Of a stretch of 34,943 bases of DNA, positions 1-9,471 are shown piece by piece. The stretch is from contig CATLBH010000029.1 of NCBI GenBank assembly GCA_949878745.1, forward strand, positions 1-34,943, in the 5' to 3' direction. The notes under the pieces were generated by a model. It was not told where the DNA came from and did no database searches. It saw only the letters and a list, made by a program, of their open reading frames with translations. The position numbers and the translations under genes are program-made. The stretch comes from an uncultured Ruminiclostridium sp. (lineage in GTDB: Bacteria; Bacillota; Clostridia; Oscillospirales; Ruminococcaceae). Numbering within the stretch: position 1 is the first letter of the stretch; every line of letters begins with the position of its first letter.

Positions 1-126
1 TTTGAAAGTAATACCAATACGGTGAAATTGTAATATTGATGGAACGCCGTGTGCGGTGAAAGTCGCATGCACGGTGTGGAACGGGGGAAAAGGCAGAGAT
101 TGTATCAAAGCCTTACCTATCGTTAT
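1..126 (+). mobile_element. Group II intron, 3' end only (domains V and VI)
   Basis: Positions 41-83 fold like group II intron domain V: a GC-rich stem of CGCCGTGTGCG and CGCATGCACGGTG closed by GTGAAAG, with the catalytic triad read as CGC at 45-47. Positions 88-126 look like domain VI, where AAGGC pairs with GCCTT around a bulge, followed by the typical ending CCTATCGTTAT. Group II introns end in AY, so the 3' splice site is put after position 126. The intron-encoded reverse transcriptase and the 5' end lie outside the window. The intron is on the + strand while the gene it interrupts is on the - strand, so splicing could not repair that gene's mRNA. The intron class is not assigned. Confidence 0.82.
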
Positions 127-1285
127 CTTCCCGAAACAATGCAACATCCGGTTGTTGCGTCTTTATCGATCGAATTTTGTAACCCGTTCAGTATCGCAGA
201 ATAATGCCCTAACGCTTTATTAAAAGAGCCGCAAAAAACACCTGACAAAGAACCGGACGCTTCGTTATATTGACCGCTAAATATACCGCCATAACTTGTT
301 TTGGCTACATTATCCGCCCCTCCTGCAACCACGCTGCCTGTCTCTAATACTTGATTTCTAAAACCACCTCCAATAAAGGCGCCTGATGCCGTTCCTTCTA
401 TTGTATTGTCGCTTCCGGTTGCAATTGCTGCCTGAGGACAGTTTTTTATAGTGTTAAAAATTCCGCCTATAATAGTAGAGCATGGAGCGCTTAATATCGC
501 GTTTTTTATTCCGTTTAGTATTGCCGATGCACCGCTGATGTTTTTTATATCTTTGTCATCATCAATGGAATTTTGTTCTCCTGCTACATGCGCATAAGGC
601 GTTTTCGGATTGATATAATTTCTCTTAGCCGTAACCGTCCCGCTCTCATTGGTAACGTCCTTATACGAATTAAAAATCTCCGAATTTTTATCCTCATTGG
701 TGAATTGCCTACGCCGTTTCCGCCGCCGCTGCCACTCCCCTCAACAATCGCATTATAAACCCTATGCCCGTTCATATTCAAGTCTTTATACATTTTAAAC
801 TCGTCATCGGGAGCATGATACATAAAATAAATTTTTCCTTCATGGCCTAATCCGATCCACTGTCCGGAGCCGTTTGTAAAAAGGGCAACACCGGGAATAA
901 GCTCATTTTCCTCACCTACGGCGGCGTAACTTGTTCCCACATGCCCCACCGCGTTTTTATCGCGATAAAAACGAAGATATCCGCCGTACAATCTGGCTAT
1001 GTTTTCACCGTAGGTATCGCTTCCGAAAGTGGAAACTCCGTTGTTGTCTATCCTTGCCACCTCTGTACTTTCGGCATTTAAAATAGTACAAACGCCGTCT
1101 GTAGTGCCGCCTATGGTGATATTTCCCGCAAATGTACCTTTCAGCGCGTTAATTCCGTCTTTATTCCAGCTTCCTATCAGATTGCCTTCTTCGTCGAGTA
1201 TATTCAATACACCGTGTTGGTCGTCCAACCCTCCCAGAGTCAATATTCCGCCTACTATAAGTGCGGCCGAAAGTTTGCCTTTAAT
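123..1285 (-). pseudogene. Phage tail/fibre protein fragment, frameshifted and cut by a group II intron
   Basis: On the minus strand a glycine-rich phage structural protein reads from about 1285 (KGKLSAALIVGGILTLGG) down to a frame break near 703-712, right after a run of Gly and Ser codons (GSGSGGGNGVG). It resumes in another frame as FTNEDKNSEIFNSYKDVTN and ends at 123 in a TAA partly made of intron sequence. The first part resembles the shaft of siphophage tail or minor structural proteins (DDQHGVLNILDEEGNLIGSW). The second part has head-like repeats (SGAFIGGGFRNQV, GGIFSGQYNEASG) like those of YadA-type beta-rolls and tail spikes. One extra base at about 708 would rejoin the frames. It has lost both ends and is not functional. 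The exact family of the head repeats is inferred from pattern only. Confidence 0.7.
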
Positions 1286-1505
1286 CCCTGTATAGGGGCG
1301 TGATCCGGTGCGGGGTATGCGTGTACCGTCAGTTCTACGCCGTTTGCTCCGAATTCCTTCCCGATTTCGTCTTGAACATTCATTGATACCTGCCGCACTC
1401 CGTCCATTAAATTTCTGCGAACGGCGGTATCAAGTCTTTGTGAATGGTGCCGCCCTTTTTCGCTTTCATATTCCACGCGCCTTATTCCGCTTTCATTCAG
1501 CTCCT
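1286..1505 (-). pseudogene. Phage minor capsid protein 2-like C-terminal scrap
   Basis: The minus-strand reading from about 1505 to 1286 gives a stretch matching the conserved end of the phage minor capsid protein 2 family (Phage_min_cap2). It has the order SQRLDTAVRRNLMDGVRQV, then GKEFGANGVELTVHAYPAP, then DHAPIQG. The family normally continues in the same protein, but here the sequence switches at about 1285 to tail-protein sequence in another frame. Capsid and tail genes lie kilobases apart in phages, so this junction is a deletion scar. It has no start codon or ribosome site of its own. Assignment is from recognised motif order, not a search. Confidence 0.65.
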
Positions 1506-1511
1506 GCCTTT

Positions 1512-1790
1512 TTCGTTGAGGTTCCGTCGGATTATAACAACCCCCTCCCCGAGGGATACGAAATCGCTGACCTTCCTCCCTGTACATATCTGTATTTTAA
1601 CGGTATGCCCTTTGAGGATCAGAACGATTACGGCACAGCCATCGGAATCCTGAATGAGGCCATCGAAAACTACCCCTTTGAAAAATTCGGCTGGAAAAGA
1701 ACCGATACCGCCCCGGTATTGGGTATGGGCGCGGAAGCGGAAACGGGGGCAAAAACCGCCGTTCCGGTTGAGAAAATTCATGAGAAATAA
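1512..1790 (+). pseudogene. AraC-family regulator, C-terminal effector-binding fragment
   Basis: The plus-strand frame from about 1512 reads FVEVPSDYNNPLPEGYEIADLPPCTYLYF and on to VEKIHEK at the stop at 1788-1790. The pattern VEVPxDYxxPLPEGxExxDLPPC, followed by a residue block containing GWKRTDTAPVLGMG, is typical of the C-terminal effector-binding (GyrI/BmrR-like) domain of clostridial AraC-type regulators. The N-terminal helix-turn-helix half is missing: upstream of about 1512 the DNA reads as phage sequence on the other strand. The open frame continues upstream to 1308 only by chance. About 90 residues of an original protein of roughly 280-300 remain. A strong hairpin terminator follows directly. 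Confidence 0.62.
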
Positions 1791-1807
1791 CCGTAATTTT
1801 ACGCAAA

Positions 1808-1843
1808 AAACCGTTTACCGAGAGAGGTAAACGGTTTCTTGTT
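1808..1843 (+). terminator. Rho-independent terminator after the AraC fragment
   Basis: A perfect 12-bp stem, AAACCGTTTACC (1808-1819) pairing with GGTAAACGGTTT (1826-1837), has a 6-base loop and is followed by a T-rich run. It lies 18 bases after the stop of the AraC remnant and most likely was that gene's terminator. It could also act on leftward transcripts from the YdeI-like gene. Confidence 0.85.
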
Positions 1844-1889
1844 CTCCGTGATATAAAAATATCTTTTTACGGCTTAAATTCCTAATTCC

Positions 1890-2087
1890 TCAAATCCACT
1901 TGGTCTTATCCAACTCCGAAACAAATTTCTCCATTTCCTCTTTAGAGCGGATAGTATGCGTATGCGCGATAACCTCCCGTCTGTGAGCGGGGGTGAGAGT
2001 GGAAAAATAGCTCATTGCGGCGCTGTTTTTGGCCAGCGCCATACTTAATCCCAATGGGATTTCGTTGTCTTTTTCGGGTATAGTCAT
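1890..2087 (-). CDS. YdeI/OmdA-like small protein
   Basis: A 65-residue protein starting MTIPEKDNEIPLGLSMALAKN. I place the start at 2087 because AAAGGA lies nine bases upstream of that ATG; a start ten codons earlier has no ribosome site. The run PLGLSMALAKNxAAMxYFSxLTPAHRREVIxHTHxIRSKEEMxxFV matches the C-terminal domain of YdeI/OmpD-associated (OmdA) proteins, which in Firmicutes often occurs alone as a short protein. The molecular function of this domain is not established beyond a reported link to bacteriocin protection in the longer family. It is a single gene with no operon partner: the AraC fragment converges on it and the glucan synthase gene lies upstream behind terminators. The family assignment is from the motif pattern only. 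Confidence 0.6.
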   Translation of the reverse strand: MTIPEKDNEIPLGLSMALAKNSAAMSYFSTLTPAHRREVIAHTHTIRSKEEMEKFVSELDKTKWI

Positions 2088-2152
2088 ATTATCTGGTTCC
2101 TTTCTTTTTTGTGGCATTGCGTTGTTTTAACGGTTAAGTTGTTTTCCTTAGC

Positions 2153-2283
2153 GGAATCGGCGGCTTCGCCCGATTCCGTGTTTGTTTTTACGCGACTGAT
2201 TATAGGGTATTTTTTCTACAGGCACGTGCTGCGTCGGGGCTTTGCCCCGAACCCCACTTCCTTTTTGGTGCCCCAAAAGGAAG
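2153..2283. repeat. Cluster of intergenic palindromes (partial S-family)
   Basis: Three short palindromes lie in the spacer. CGGAATCGG and CCGATTCCG flank a short loop at 2153-2180. CGGGGC-TTT-GCCCCG sits at 2235-2249. CTTCCTTTTTGG pairs with CCCAAAAGGAAG at 2257-2283. The last recurs, with variation, at 12207, 23661, 28036 and 29410 in this window, so it is part of a dispersed family. No ORF is supported between 2088 and 2338. Confidence 0.6.
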
Positions 2284-2285
2284 CG

Positions 2286-2320
2286 AAAAAAGCGCCGCGC
2301 GGCTTCGCCGCTTTTTTTCT
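2286..2320. terminator. Bidirectional terminator after the glucan synthase gene
   Basis: GCGGC-TTC-GCCGC (2299-2311) is followed by seven T on the plus strand. On the minus strand the arms AAAAAAGCG and CGCTTTTTT frame the same core and end in a T run. It lies 18-50 bases beyond the stop of the large minus-strand gene and fits as its terminator. Confidence 0.75.
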
Positions 2321-2338
2321 TTTTTTCAATCTATTTTA

Positions 2339-5300
2339 TCAGAACCCCACCTCCACCTCTTTTACAATCCCTTTCTCCAACCCCGCCTTTACCTCGTTCT
2401 CCCCCTTCCCCTTATACCTGAAAGTAGCGTTAATCTCTCCCCCTCCAACTCTTATCTTAACCGAAGCCCCGTCAAACTCCGCCGGCAGTCTCGGCGAAAA
2501 GCTCACCACATTCCCCTTTATCCTAATCCCGAACAACCCCTCAAAAATACATTTCCAATACCAAGCCGCCGCCCCCGTATACATCGACCATCCCCCGCGT
2601 CCGTAACAATGAGGATTCGTATAAATATCGGCGGTAATAAAGTAAGGCTCCCTTCCGAATCTTTCGTCCTTATAAGAGGGATTCAGCATATTAAGCAGCT
2701 CGAACCCCCTTTTATTCTGCCCCAATTCAAAGCAGGAAATACAGTACCACACCGCCCCATGAGTATATTGTCCCCCATTTTCCCTTACCCCAATGGGATA
2801 GGATTTCACATACCCAGGATCCTGTCCGATTTCCGCGCCGTTGTCAAAGGGCGGCGCAAACAGCTTGATTATTCCGTTTTTCTTGTCCACCAGCCTCTCC
2901 CACGCCGTATTTGAAGCGATAACCGCCCTCTTGGTATCGGGAAGCCCGCAAAGTGCGGCAAAGGCCTGAGGCAAAAGGTCGATTTTACAAGCCTCGCTTT
3001 CCTCCGCGCCCATTTTTTCCCCATTGTCATAAAACGCCCTCAGATAATGATCACCGTCCCAGGCGTTTTCCTCTATGGCCACGCAAAGGTCAGCTATATT
3101 TTTCTCCAGCTCTTCCGCATATGCCCCTTCGCCCCTTTCCCGCGCCACGGGAGCGAATTTTCTTCCGCACAGGATATAGAACATTGAAAGCCAGACGCTT
3201 TCTCCCTTCCCTTCCGCCCCCACGCGGTTATATCCGTCGTTCCAGTCGCCGCTTCCCATTTTGAGAAGCCCGTTTTTGCCCTTAACAAAACCCTTTTCCA
3301 TAGCTTTTTTACAGTGTCCGAATACGCTGTCCTTCCCCCCGCCGTCGGATACCTCCATAAAAAGCTCTTTCTTGTCCTCGGGCAGCTCTGAGCCGGTGCA
3401 GTATTCCGTTTCTACCCCCCAGAAATCGCTGCCAACGCCGTTCCCTTCCGCGCCGCCGAACACCTCCGCGTATTCACAGGCGACGTAAGGAAGCCACAAA
3501 AGATCGTCGCTGCATTTCGTCCTCACCCCCACCTTTTTGCTCATATCCCCACAGGTAAATTCGTGCCACCAGTGAAGAACGTCCCCCTCCGGGAACTGGC
3601 TTTGACAACAGCGGAGAATGTGCTCAAAGGCCGTTTTCGGCGAAAGATACATTATGGCGAGACAGTCCTGGAGCTGATCCCTGAACCCATACCCACCGCC
3701 GTTCTGAAAAAATCCCGTCCTTCCCCAAAGGCGGCAGGACAAGGCCTGATGGGGCAGCCAGGTGTTAAAAAGCTTGTTTAAATTCCCGTCGGGAGTGAAG
3801 ATTTCGATGCTGTTCTCACAGCTTACCCCACAGGGCGTGCCCTCCAGCGCCTTTACCGAATTTGCCGCTTCGGCGCGGTTTTCACAATAACCCAAAATAT
3901 ACCGTATCCTGAGCTTTTCCCTTGGGGGCAGTACTATGGGTACTATCACCCCCGCTGTTTCCGCGTTAACCCGACCCATTTCCTCCGGACACCCGGAAAG
4001 GTCTCCCTCTCTTATTTCCTCCTCGGAAAAGGAATACCGCGCTTTTTTGCTGCAATACACCACGGCCGCCCCCTTAAAATTAAGGTTTTGGGAATTGGTG
4101 ATAATCAGCGTCCCCTTTTCCGTCTCCGCCACGGGCATCGACCCTTTCACCTTGTCCCCCAAAACGGGGTTAATTTTGTAAATAAGGTCAGCTCGCTGTT
4201 CGCTGTCCGAGGTGTTGGAAAGGGTAACGGTCATTTCCTTACCCATTCCCTTGGAATACACCTTAACCTTCGTTTCCGCCTCGATACACCCCGCCTGACC
4301 TTTATAAGAGCAGTATTGGGGGGTAAATTCCGCCAGACTCCCCCTTATAATATCGTACAGCGCGTTTCCGATTTTCAAAAGCATCATTTCGTTCCCGTTA
4401 TCCGCCAAAGGGTCGTTTTCCCAGGGGGTAAGCTTGTTTTCCCGACTGTTGAGCGCCCAGGTGAAGCCGAGACTGTTTTGCGACAAAAGAGTGCCGAAGC
4501 GGGGATTTGAAAGGATATTACAGCGAATATTCTCCTCTCCGCTTACGATATACCCCTCGTCGGTAAAACGGCTTTCCTCTTTTTTGCGGGAGCACTGCCT
4601 TATCTTAATCAGCGCCCTCTGCCCCGTTTTCCGCCCCTCCTGTCCCAAAACGTTTTTTAACTCGGTTCGCGCCGAAAGGGCGTAAATAAGCGTCAATATT
4701 TCGGGAGTAAGCTCCGATTTCAGAAACGCCCGTCCGAACCCCATCAGATCCCCTTCCGCCGCGCTTTTTTCCAGCCCGTTTTCACACAGGACTATAAGGT
4801 CGCATTTCACCCCGCAGCGGTCAAGCCCCTGCTTTAACAAAACCATTGTTTTCGCTTCCTCCGCCTTGGCGGTAAGCAAGGGGTAATCCCCCGATATGGA
4901 ATATCCCCATAATGCGCTTTTATCCAAGCGGTTTTCCTTCCTCGCCCGAAGTATCGTTTCCTCCTCCGTTTCCCCGTAAAGCAAGGCGGGAAGAGTAACC
5001 GAAGCGATACGCCCGTGAACGGTGGATAAGGATAAGGGCGAGGGTGCAAGGGTTTCCTTTTGCTCCGCCCCGCTGCTCCTCAGCCTTAGAGCCGCCCTTT
5101 TCGCTTCCTCCGCGCTGTCGGCGTAACAGTAAAAGAAGGTCAGCTTCCCGGTTTCCCCCGCGTCCACGGTCATATCGTCCTTAACGAAAAGACAGGGCGA
5201 GGGAATGGAACGGTCATAGCATTCTCTTAAAAGCGCCTTGTCAAAGAATGAAAAGGGCGAATCGCCGAGACAAGCTTCCTTGGAAAAGCAATAGGTGAAA

Positions 5301-8300
5301 TCCGCATCCTCTTCCGCGAATCCCGCGGCGCAGGCTGTTACCCTGTCCCCGTCCCTTTCCTTCCTGTAAAAGACAAAAAGCTTGTTCTCTTTGTCATACT
5401 CCGTTTTCAGGAACAAATCCATAAACATCGGGTGAGCGGAATAATCCGCTTCCGAAGCCAAAGTCGGCTCGCTGTAAAGACACAAAGTGAGCTGCTTTTT
5501 TACGCGGCTTTTGTTTTTTACGCTAAAAACGCGTATTTCCGCGTTCTGCTCCGCTCTTACCCTCATTTCGAGAATAAGGCCCTTTTCCTCGCTTTTATAA
5601 ACCGTTTCCCCCTCGGAAAAAACCGTCGAAGGCTTGATTTTAAACTTTGGGTGATAAAAGAAGGGATAAACCTCGGTTCCGTCGCAAAAGCCGTAAAAAG
5701 CCCCGTGAGGTCGGTCGATATTGCTTCGTGAATCCGTACAGCCGTTTACCGTGCTTAATCCCTTATATACTCCTTTAAACATACCGTTGGCGGAGGTAAA
5801 AAGCGTTAGGCTCCCCCCGCTGAGAGGATTGACGGGGGAACAGAAAAGCTTCTGTTCCCTGATCTCTTCTTTTTCCTTGGGGAATCTTTCTCCGCCCTGA
5901 CTCGGATCGGAATTCAATATTTTTTCTCCTGCCATTACCTTTTCCTCCGAAAGCTCCTCCGCTCTTTTTATCCTTTCGTCGCTTAAAAACAGCTTGGAGC
6001 AGATGTTGTCCTTTAAAAGATTTGCCGCGCCCGCTATGCTCATTCCCACATGGTGCGCCATATGACTTTGTATCACCGCCGCCTTTCTCCCCACTCTTCG
6101 CCTTGTGTAATCCACCGCCTCGTAAAAGCCGTATTTCGGATCCAACGCCCCCTCTTTTTCCAGCCTGCAAAGATTGTTCCAACTCTCCAAAGGCTCCATA
6201 GACAGCGTAAGATAGCTGGAATAAGGGCTTACCACGCACTCGCTGTCCATTCCCCCCTTAAGGGCGGTTTTCTGAACCCCGTGCGCCTTATACTGATAGT
6301 TAAGCTCTCCATCAAAGGCGTAATAGCCGCTTTCGGAAATGCCGAAGGGCGTGTGTCTCCGCTTCTGACAGTGAAGGGCGTATTTAAGAGCCTCGTAACT
6401 CATGCTTCCCTCCTTTGAGGTGATTAAAAGCTCCGGCATAAAAAACTCGAACATTGTTCCCGTCCACGCCACCGCCCCCGCGTAGGCTCCGCTTCTGGAC
6501 ATGGTTCTGGACAGCGCCCGCCAATGCGCCTTGGGCGCCTGTCCCGTGGCGATGGCGGCATAGCTTAAAAGTCTCGCCTCCGACATAAGCATATCGTAAT
6601 TGTGACGGGACAACTGCTCCTTTTCGGTGTCGTAGCCTATGCTGAAAAGCTTGTTTCTCTCCCGATAAAATTCCGAAAGCCTTGTGGCGTTTATTATAAG
6701 GTCAAGCCTTTGCTTAAGAGCGGGAGAAAGCCCGTTTACCCTAAGGCATTCCTTTACCGCGATAAGACAGCAGAAAAAGTTCCCGCTGTCCACCGAGGAC
6801 ACAAACCCCGATACGGGCTTAAGGCTCTTTAAATCGTACCAGTTATAAAGATTCCCCCTCCATTTGGGCAGCTTTTCGATAGACTCCGCCGCCTTTTCCA
6901 AAAGCCCCGTAAACTCCTCTGCGGTAATTATCCCCAATTCGTACACTGCCGCGGCCGACAAAAGATACATTCCCACATTTGTGGGCGACGTTCTGGGACA
7001 AACGCGGTAAACCGGCTTGTACTGAACGTTGTCCGGGGGAAGCCAGGAGGTTTCTTGGCCTATATGATCCTTATAAAAGCTCCACATTTTTTCCGTCTGA
7101 GACAAAAGATCCTTTTTTGCCGCTTCATTCAGCGAGGGCGTAAAGCTGCTTCGGGGCTTATCCGCGTATATGAAAAACGGAAGAGCCGAACACATCAGCA
7201 AAGCGGCGGGAAAGACGGAGTATTCCCCCCGATAAACGCACAAAACCATAAGAAGAGCGGACACCAGAAAAGCCGGCAAAAGGTGCCAAAATCCCCCCAT
7301 AAACGCCGTTTTTTCAAAAAATCCGCTGGTGGTCCACTGTAAAAGGTTTCTTTTCGACACCAGGTTTCGCCAAACCGTCTTAATCAGCGCGTCCAAAGAC
7401 ACCAGCGCCGCCTTTGAAAGAGTCATCACCTCCAACACCGCCTTGGAGGCAAGCTGCTTAACCTCGCTGACGATCGGCGAATAAAAACGCCTTTTTACCC
7501 CGAAATAAAGCCCTCTCACCGCGGAGGAAATCAGCGCCGGAATAAAGGGCAGAAGCAGCGACAGGTAGGCGGCAGTGCTCAAAACAAAACCGTTTCTCAC
7601 GAAACAGGACAAAAACAGCAGCGCGAGACAAAAAACAGGGTGAAGCCCGCGCCTTATATTGTCCGAAAGCTTAAATTTCGTGAGAAAGGAAAAGTCCTTT
7701 CGGAAAATATGCCGAAAATTCTGAAAATCCCCTCTTATCCAGCGGTGAGCCCTCTTGAAATAAGCCTTGGAGGAAGGGGGAAAGCTGTCGGAAAACTCCA
7801 CGTCCCCCGCGTATGCCACCCCGGTGAGCCCCCCCTCCAGAATATCGTGGGACAACACCCTCTCCGGACGGAATTTATCGCAGCAGTCCTTTAAAAAAGC
7901 CTCCTTCCGTATCAGCCCCTTCCCGCAGAATATCCCCTCTCCGAATAAATCAAAGTAAAATTCCCCTCCGAAGCTGTCATAAGCCGAAACGCAGCTTACT
8001 CCCCCGTTTCCCGCCATAGCTCTGGCAAAGGGCGTTTTAAGCGTTGATCCCAAGGTTGAGGTACAGCGGGGCGCGATTATGCCGAAGTCCTTGTTCAAAG
8101 GGTGAAGCGCGATGGCGGTCAGCTCCTTTATACTGTCCATAAGCGGCACCGTGTCAAGATCCAAGGCGGCGATAAACTTACATTCTCTTAAAGGGGCAAT
8201 ATCCCCCAGAACATGATAAAAATTCTCCCCCCCGCCGCAAAGGTACTTCACCAGCTCTTCTATCGCCCCCCTTTTTCGGTCGAAGCCCTGATATTTCCTC

Positions 8301-9436
8301 ATAGTCTTTGAGTATACCCTTTTGCGGAAAACCACCCGACATTCAGGGAATATGAGATTTTTAAGCTCTTCCCCCTCCGCGAAAAGCTTTTCGTCCCCTT
8401 CCTTTATCTCTTTGTCGGCGGGGGCAAGGTCGCAGAGAAGACAGAAAAAAATACCTTCCGCGGGATTTTTAAGCCTTGCGGTCTTAAGCCGCAAAAGCGC
8501 ATCCCTTAACCCCTCCTTATCCGCCACAAGCGCGGACATTACGCAAAGGGTAAACCCGTTTTCGGGCAGATTCTCCCCTATCTCCATTCTCGGAAGCGGA
8601 TGCGAGCGGGCAAAACGCGACATTATCAGGTCTGAAACCGCCTTTACCGCCCCCCATAGAGGAAAGAAACTAATAGGTATCACCCACAGCCGCGTCAAAA
8701 GCCCCGTTATCACCGCCAAAGCGAAAGCAGCGCTCATCTGTATCCACACATAAGCCTTCGCGTTGGCGAAAGGGTAAATGTTGCGGTAATCCTCCTCGAT
8801 AACCTGTCCTATGTGAAAATCGTCCAGAACGGTTCTTTTGGTTATCTCGGAGGTGTACTGTCTTTCCTCTATTCCCGTGAGCCTTGAAATAAGAGCGGTT
8901 CTGGCGCGATATTCCCTTCTGGTTTCCCTTGAGGACTTCACGTATATATCGTCGAACAAAAACGCCCGATGAAGCGGGCTGAGCTCTTCCAAGGCGTTTT
9001 CGTCCAGATCCTTTATCTTATACATTTTGTCCAGATAAAGCCTCGGCTCTTCCCTGTGCGAAGCCGCGCCGAGAACCAGGCAAAGCTTAGCCTGCCATAT
9101 AAGGCTGCTCAACTCCTCCTCGCTTACATAGCGGGTCTGGGATAGGGTATATATAAGCTCGGAAACGGATTTGTCGTTTATGTCCTTAAGCCCGACAACC
9201 TCCGCCCCCAGCGCGGGAAGATTGTCGGCCGCGTTTTCCTTAAGAGGCTCTCCAATAGGCTCCTTTAAAGTGAAATACATATAAGGGGCGGTTTTTATAA
9301 GCCCCTTTATTTCTCTTTCGAAAAGGTGGTTTTCGTTTAATATCTTATCCCCGCGGAGAAGCTTTTCCGTCTTTTTGAGGCTCTTTAAAAAAACCGTTCC
9401 CCTTACGGCGGTATTGGTGGAATTTTTCCGAGACAT
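2339..9436 (-). CDS. ndvB: Cyclic beta-1,2-glucan synthase (NdvB/ChvB-type, GT84-GH189-GH94)
   Basis: A 2365-residue membrane enzyme that builds a beta-1,2-glucan chain from UDP-glucose, cyclises it and trims its length. Residues 1-220 are a cytosolic N-terminal region. Membrane segments lie near 228-270, 610-660 and 715-760. The glycosyltransferase part (about 290-600) has a DxD-type site ALDLDT near 425, then SHDILEG and HRWIRGDFQN. A cyclisation domain (GH189-like) follows from about 770 to 1240, with RGNLYNWYDLKSL and VSSVDSGNF. The C-terminal half is a GH94 phosphorylase-type region with the catalytic-acid motif GSGDWNDGYNRVG near 2060. Rhizobial and Brucella homologues are about 2800 residues. 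Homologues exist in anaerobic Firmicutes, so the host is not alarming. AAGGAAGG precedes the ATG. The gene is transcribed alone between a T repeat and a terminator. Exact domain limits are estimates. Confidence 0.9.
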   Translation of the reverse strand: MSRKNSTNTAVRGTVFLKSLKKTEKLLRGDKILNENHLFEREIKGLIKTAPYMYFTLKEPIGEPLKENAADNLPALGAEVVGLKDINDKSVSELIYTLSQTRYVSEEELSSLIWQAKLCLVLGAASHREEPRLYLDKMYKIKDLDENALEELSPLHRAFLFDDIYVKSSRETRREYRARTALISRLTGIEERQYTSEITKRTVLDDFHIGQVIEEDYRNIYPFANAKAYVWIQMSAAFALAVITGLLTRLWVIPISFFPLWGAVKAVSDLIMSRFARSHPLPRMEIGENLPENGFTLCVMSALVADKEGLRDALLRLKTARLKNPAEGIFFCLLCDLAPADKEIKEGDEKLFAEGEELKNLIFPECRVVFRKRVYSKTMRKYQGFDRKRGAIEELVKYLCGGGENFYHVLGDIAPLRECKFIAALDLDTVPLMDSIKELTAIALHPLNKDFGIIAPRCTSTLGSTLKTPFARAMAGNGGVSCVSAYDSFGGEFYFDLFGEGIFCGKGLIRKEAFLKDCCDKFRPERVLSHDILEGGLTGVAYAGDVEFSDSFPPSSKAYFKRAHRWIRGDFQNFRHIFRKDFSFLTKFKLSDNIRRGLHPVFCLALLFLSCFVRNGFVLSTAAYLSLLLPFIPALISSAVRGLYFGVKRRFYSPIVSEVKQLASKAVLEVMTLSKAALVSLDALIKTVWRNLVSKRNLLQWTTSGFFEKTAFMGGFWHLLPAFLVSALLMVLCVYRGEYSVFPAALLMCSALPFFIYADKPRSSFTPSLNEAAKKDLLSQTEKMWSFYKDHIGQETSWLPPDNVQYKPVYRVCPRTSPTNVGMYLLSAAAVYELGIITAEEFTGLLEKAAESIEKLPKWRGNLYNWYDLKSLKPVSGFVSSVDSGNFFCCLIAVKECLRVNGLSPALKQRLDLIINATRLSEFYRERNKLFSIGYDTEKEQLSRHNYDMLMSEARLLSYAAIATGQAPKAHWRALSRTMSRSGAYAGAVAWTGTMFEFFMPELLITSKEGSMSYEALKYALHCQKRRHTPFGISESGYYAFDGELNYQYKAHGVQKTALKGGMDSECVVSPYSSYLTLSMEPLESWNNLCRLEKEGALDPKYGFYEAVDYTRRRVGRKAAVIQSHMAHHVGMSIAGAANLLKDNICSKLFLSDERIKRAEELSEEKVMAGEKILNSDPSQGGERFPKEKEEIREQKLFCSPVNPLSGGSLTLFTSANGMFKGVYKGLSTVNGCTDSRSNIDRPHGAFYGFCDGTEVYPFFYHPKFKIKPSTVFSEGETVYKSEEKGLILEMRVRAEQNAEIRVFSVKNKSRVKKQLTLCLYSEPTLASEADYSAHPMFMDLFLKTEYDKENKLFVFYRKERDGDRVTACAAGFAEEDADFTYCFSKEACLGDSPFSFFDKALLRECYDRSIPSPCLFVKDDMTVDAGETGKLTFFYCYADSAEEAKRAALRLRSSGAEQKETLAPSPLSLSTVHGRIASVTLPALLYGETEEETILRARKENRLDKSALWGYSISGDYPLLTAKAEEAKTMVLLKQGLDRCGVKCDLIVLCENGLEKSAAEGDLMGFGRAFLKSELTPEILTLIYALSARTELKNVLGQEGRKTGQRALIKIRQCSRKKEESRFTDEGYIVSGEENIRCNILSNPRFGTLLSQNSLGFTWALNSRENKLTPWENDPLADNGNEMMLLKIGNALYDIIRGSLAEFTPQYCSYKGQAGCIEAETKVKVYSKGMGKEMTVTLSNTSDSEQRADLIYKINPVLGDKVKGSMPVAETEKGTLIITNSQNLNFKGAAVVYCSKKARYSFSEEEIREGDLSGCPEEMGRVNAETAGVIVPIVLPPREKLRIRYILGYCENRAEAANSVKALEGTPCGVSCENSIEIFTPDGNLNKLFNTWLPHQALSCRLWGRTGFFQNGGGYGFRDQLQDCLAIMYLSPKTAFEHILRCCQSQFPEGDVLHWWHEFTCGDMSKKVGVRTKCSDDLLWLPYVACEYAEVFGGAEGNGVGSDFWGVETEYCTGSELPEDKKELFMEVSDGGGKDSVFGHCKKAMEKGFVKGKNGLLKMGSGDWNDGYNRVGAEGKGESVWLSMFYILCGRKFAPVARERGEGAYAEELEKNIADLCVAIEENAWDGDHYLRAFYDNGEKMGAEESEACKIDLLPQAFAALCGLPDTKRAVIASNTAWERLVDKKNGIIKLFAPPFDNGAEIGQDPGYVKSYPIGVRENGGQYTHGAVWYCISCFELGQNKRGFELLNMLNPSYKDERFGREPYFITADIYTNPHCYGRGGWSMYTGAAAWYWKCIFEGLFGIRIKGNVVSFSPRLPAEFDGASVKIRVGGGEINATFRYKGKGENEVKAGLEKGIVKEVEVGF

Positions 9437-9471
9437 TTTGTTAATCCTTCCTTTTTAAGAAATTATGCTTA

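Noticed and set aside
1308-1511. N-terminal part of the plus-strand frame that ends in the AraC fragment
   Set aside because: The opposite strand reads as phage minor capsid protein here, so this part of the open frame is accidental.
5775-6239. A 154-codon plus several other long antisense frames within the glucan synthase gene
   Set aside because: They are shadows of a long G/C-biased gene and lack starts with ribosome sites or known motifs.
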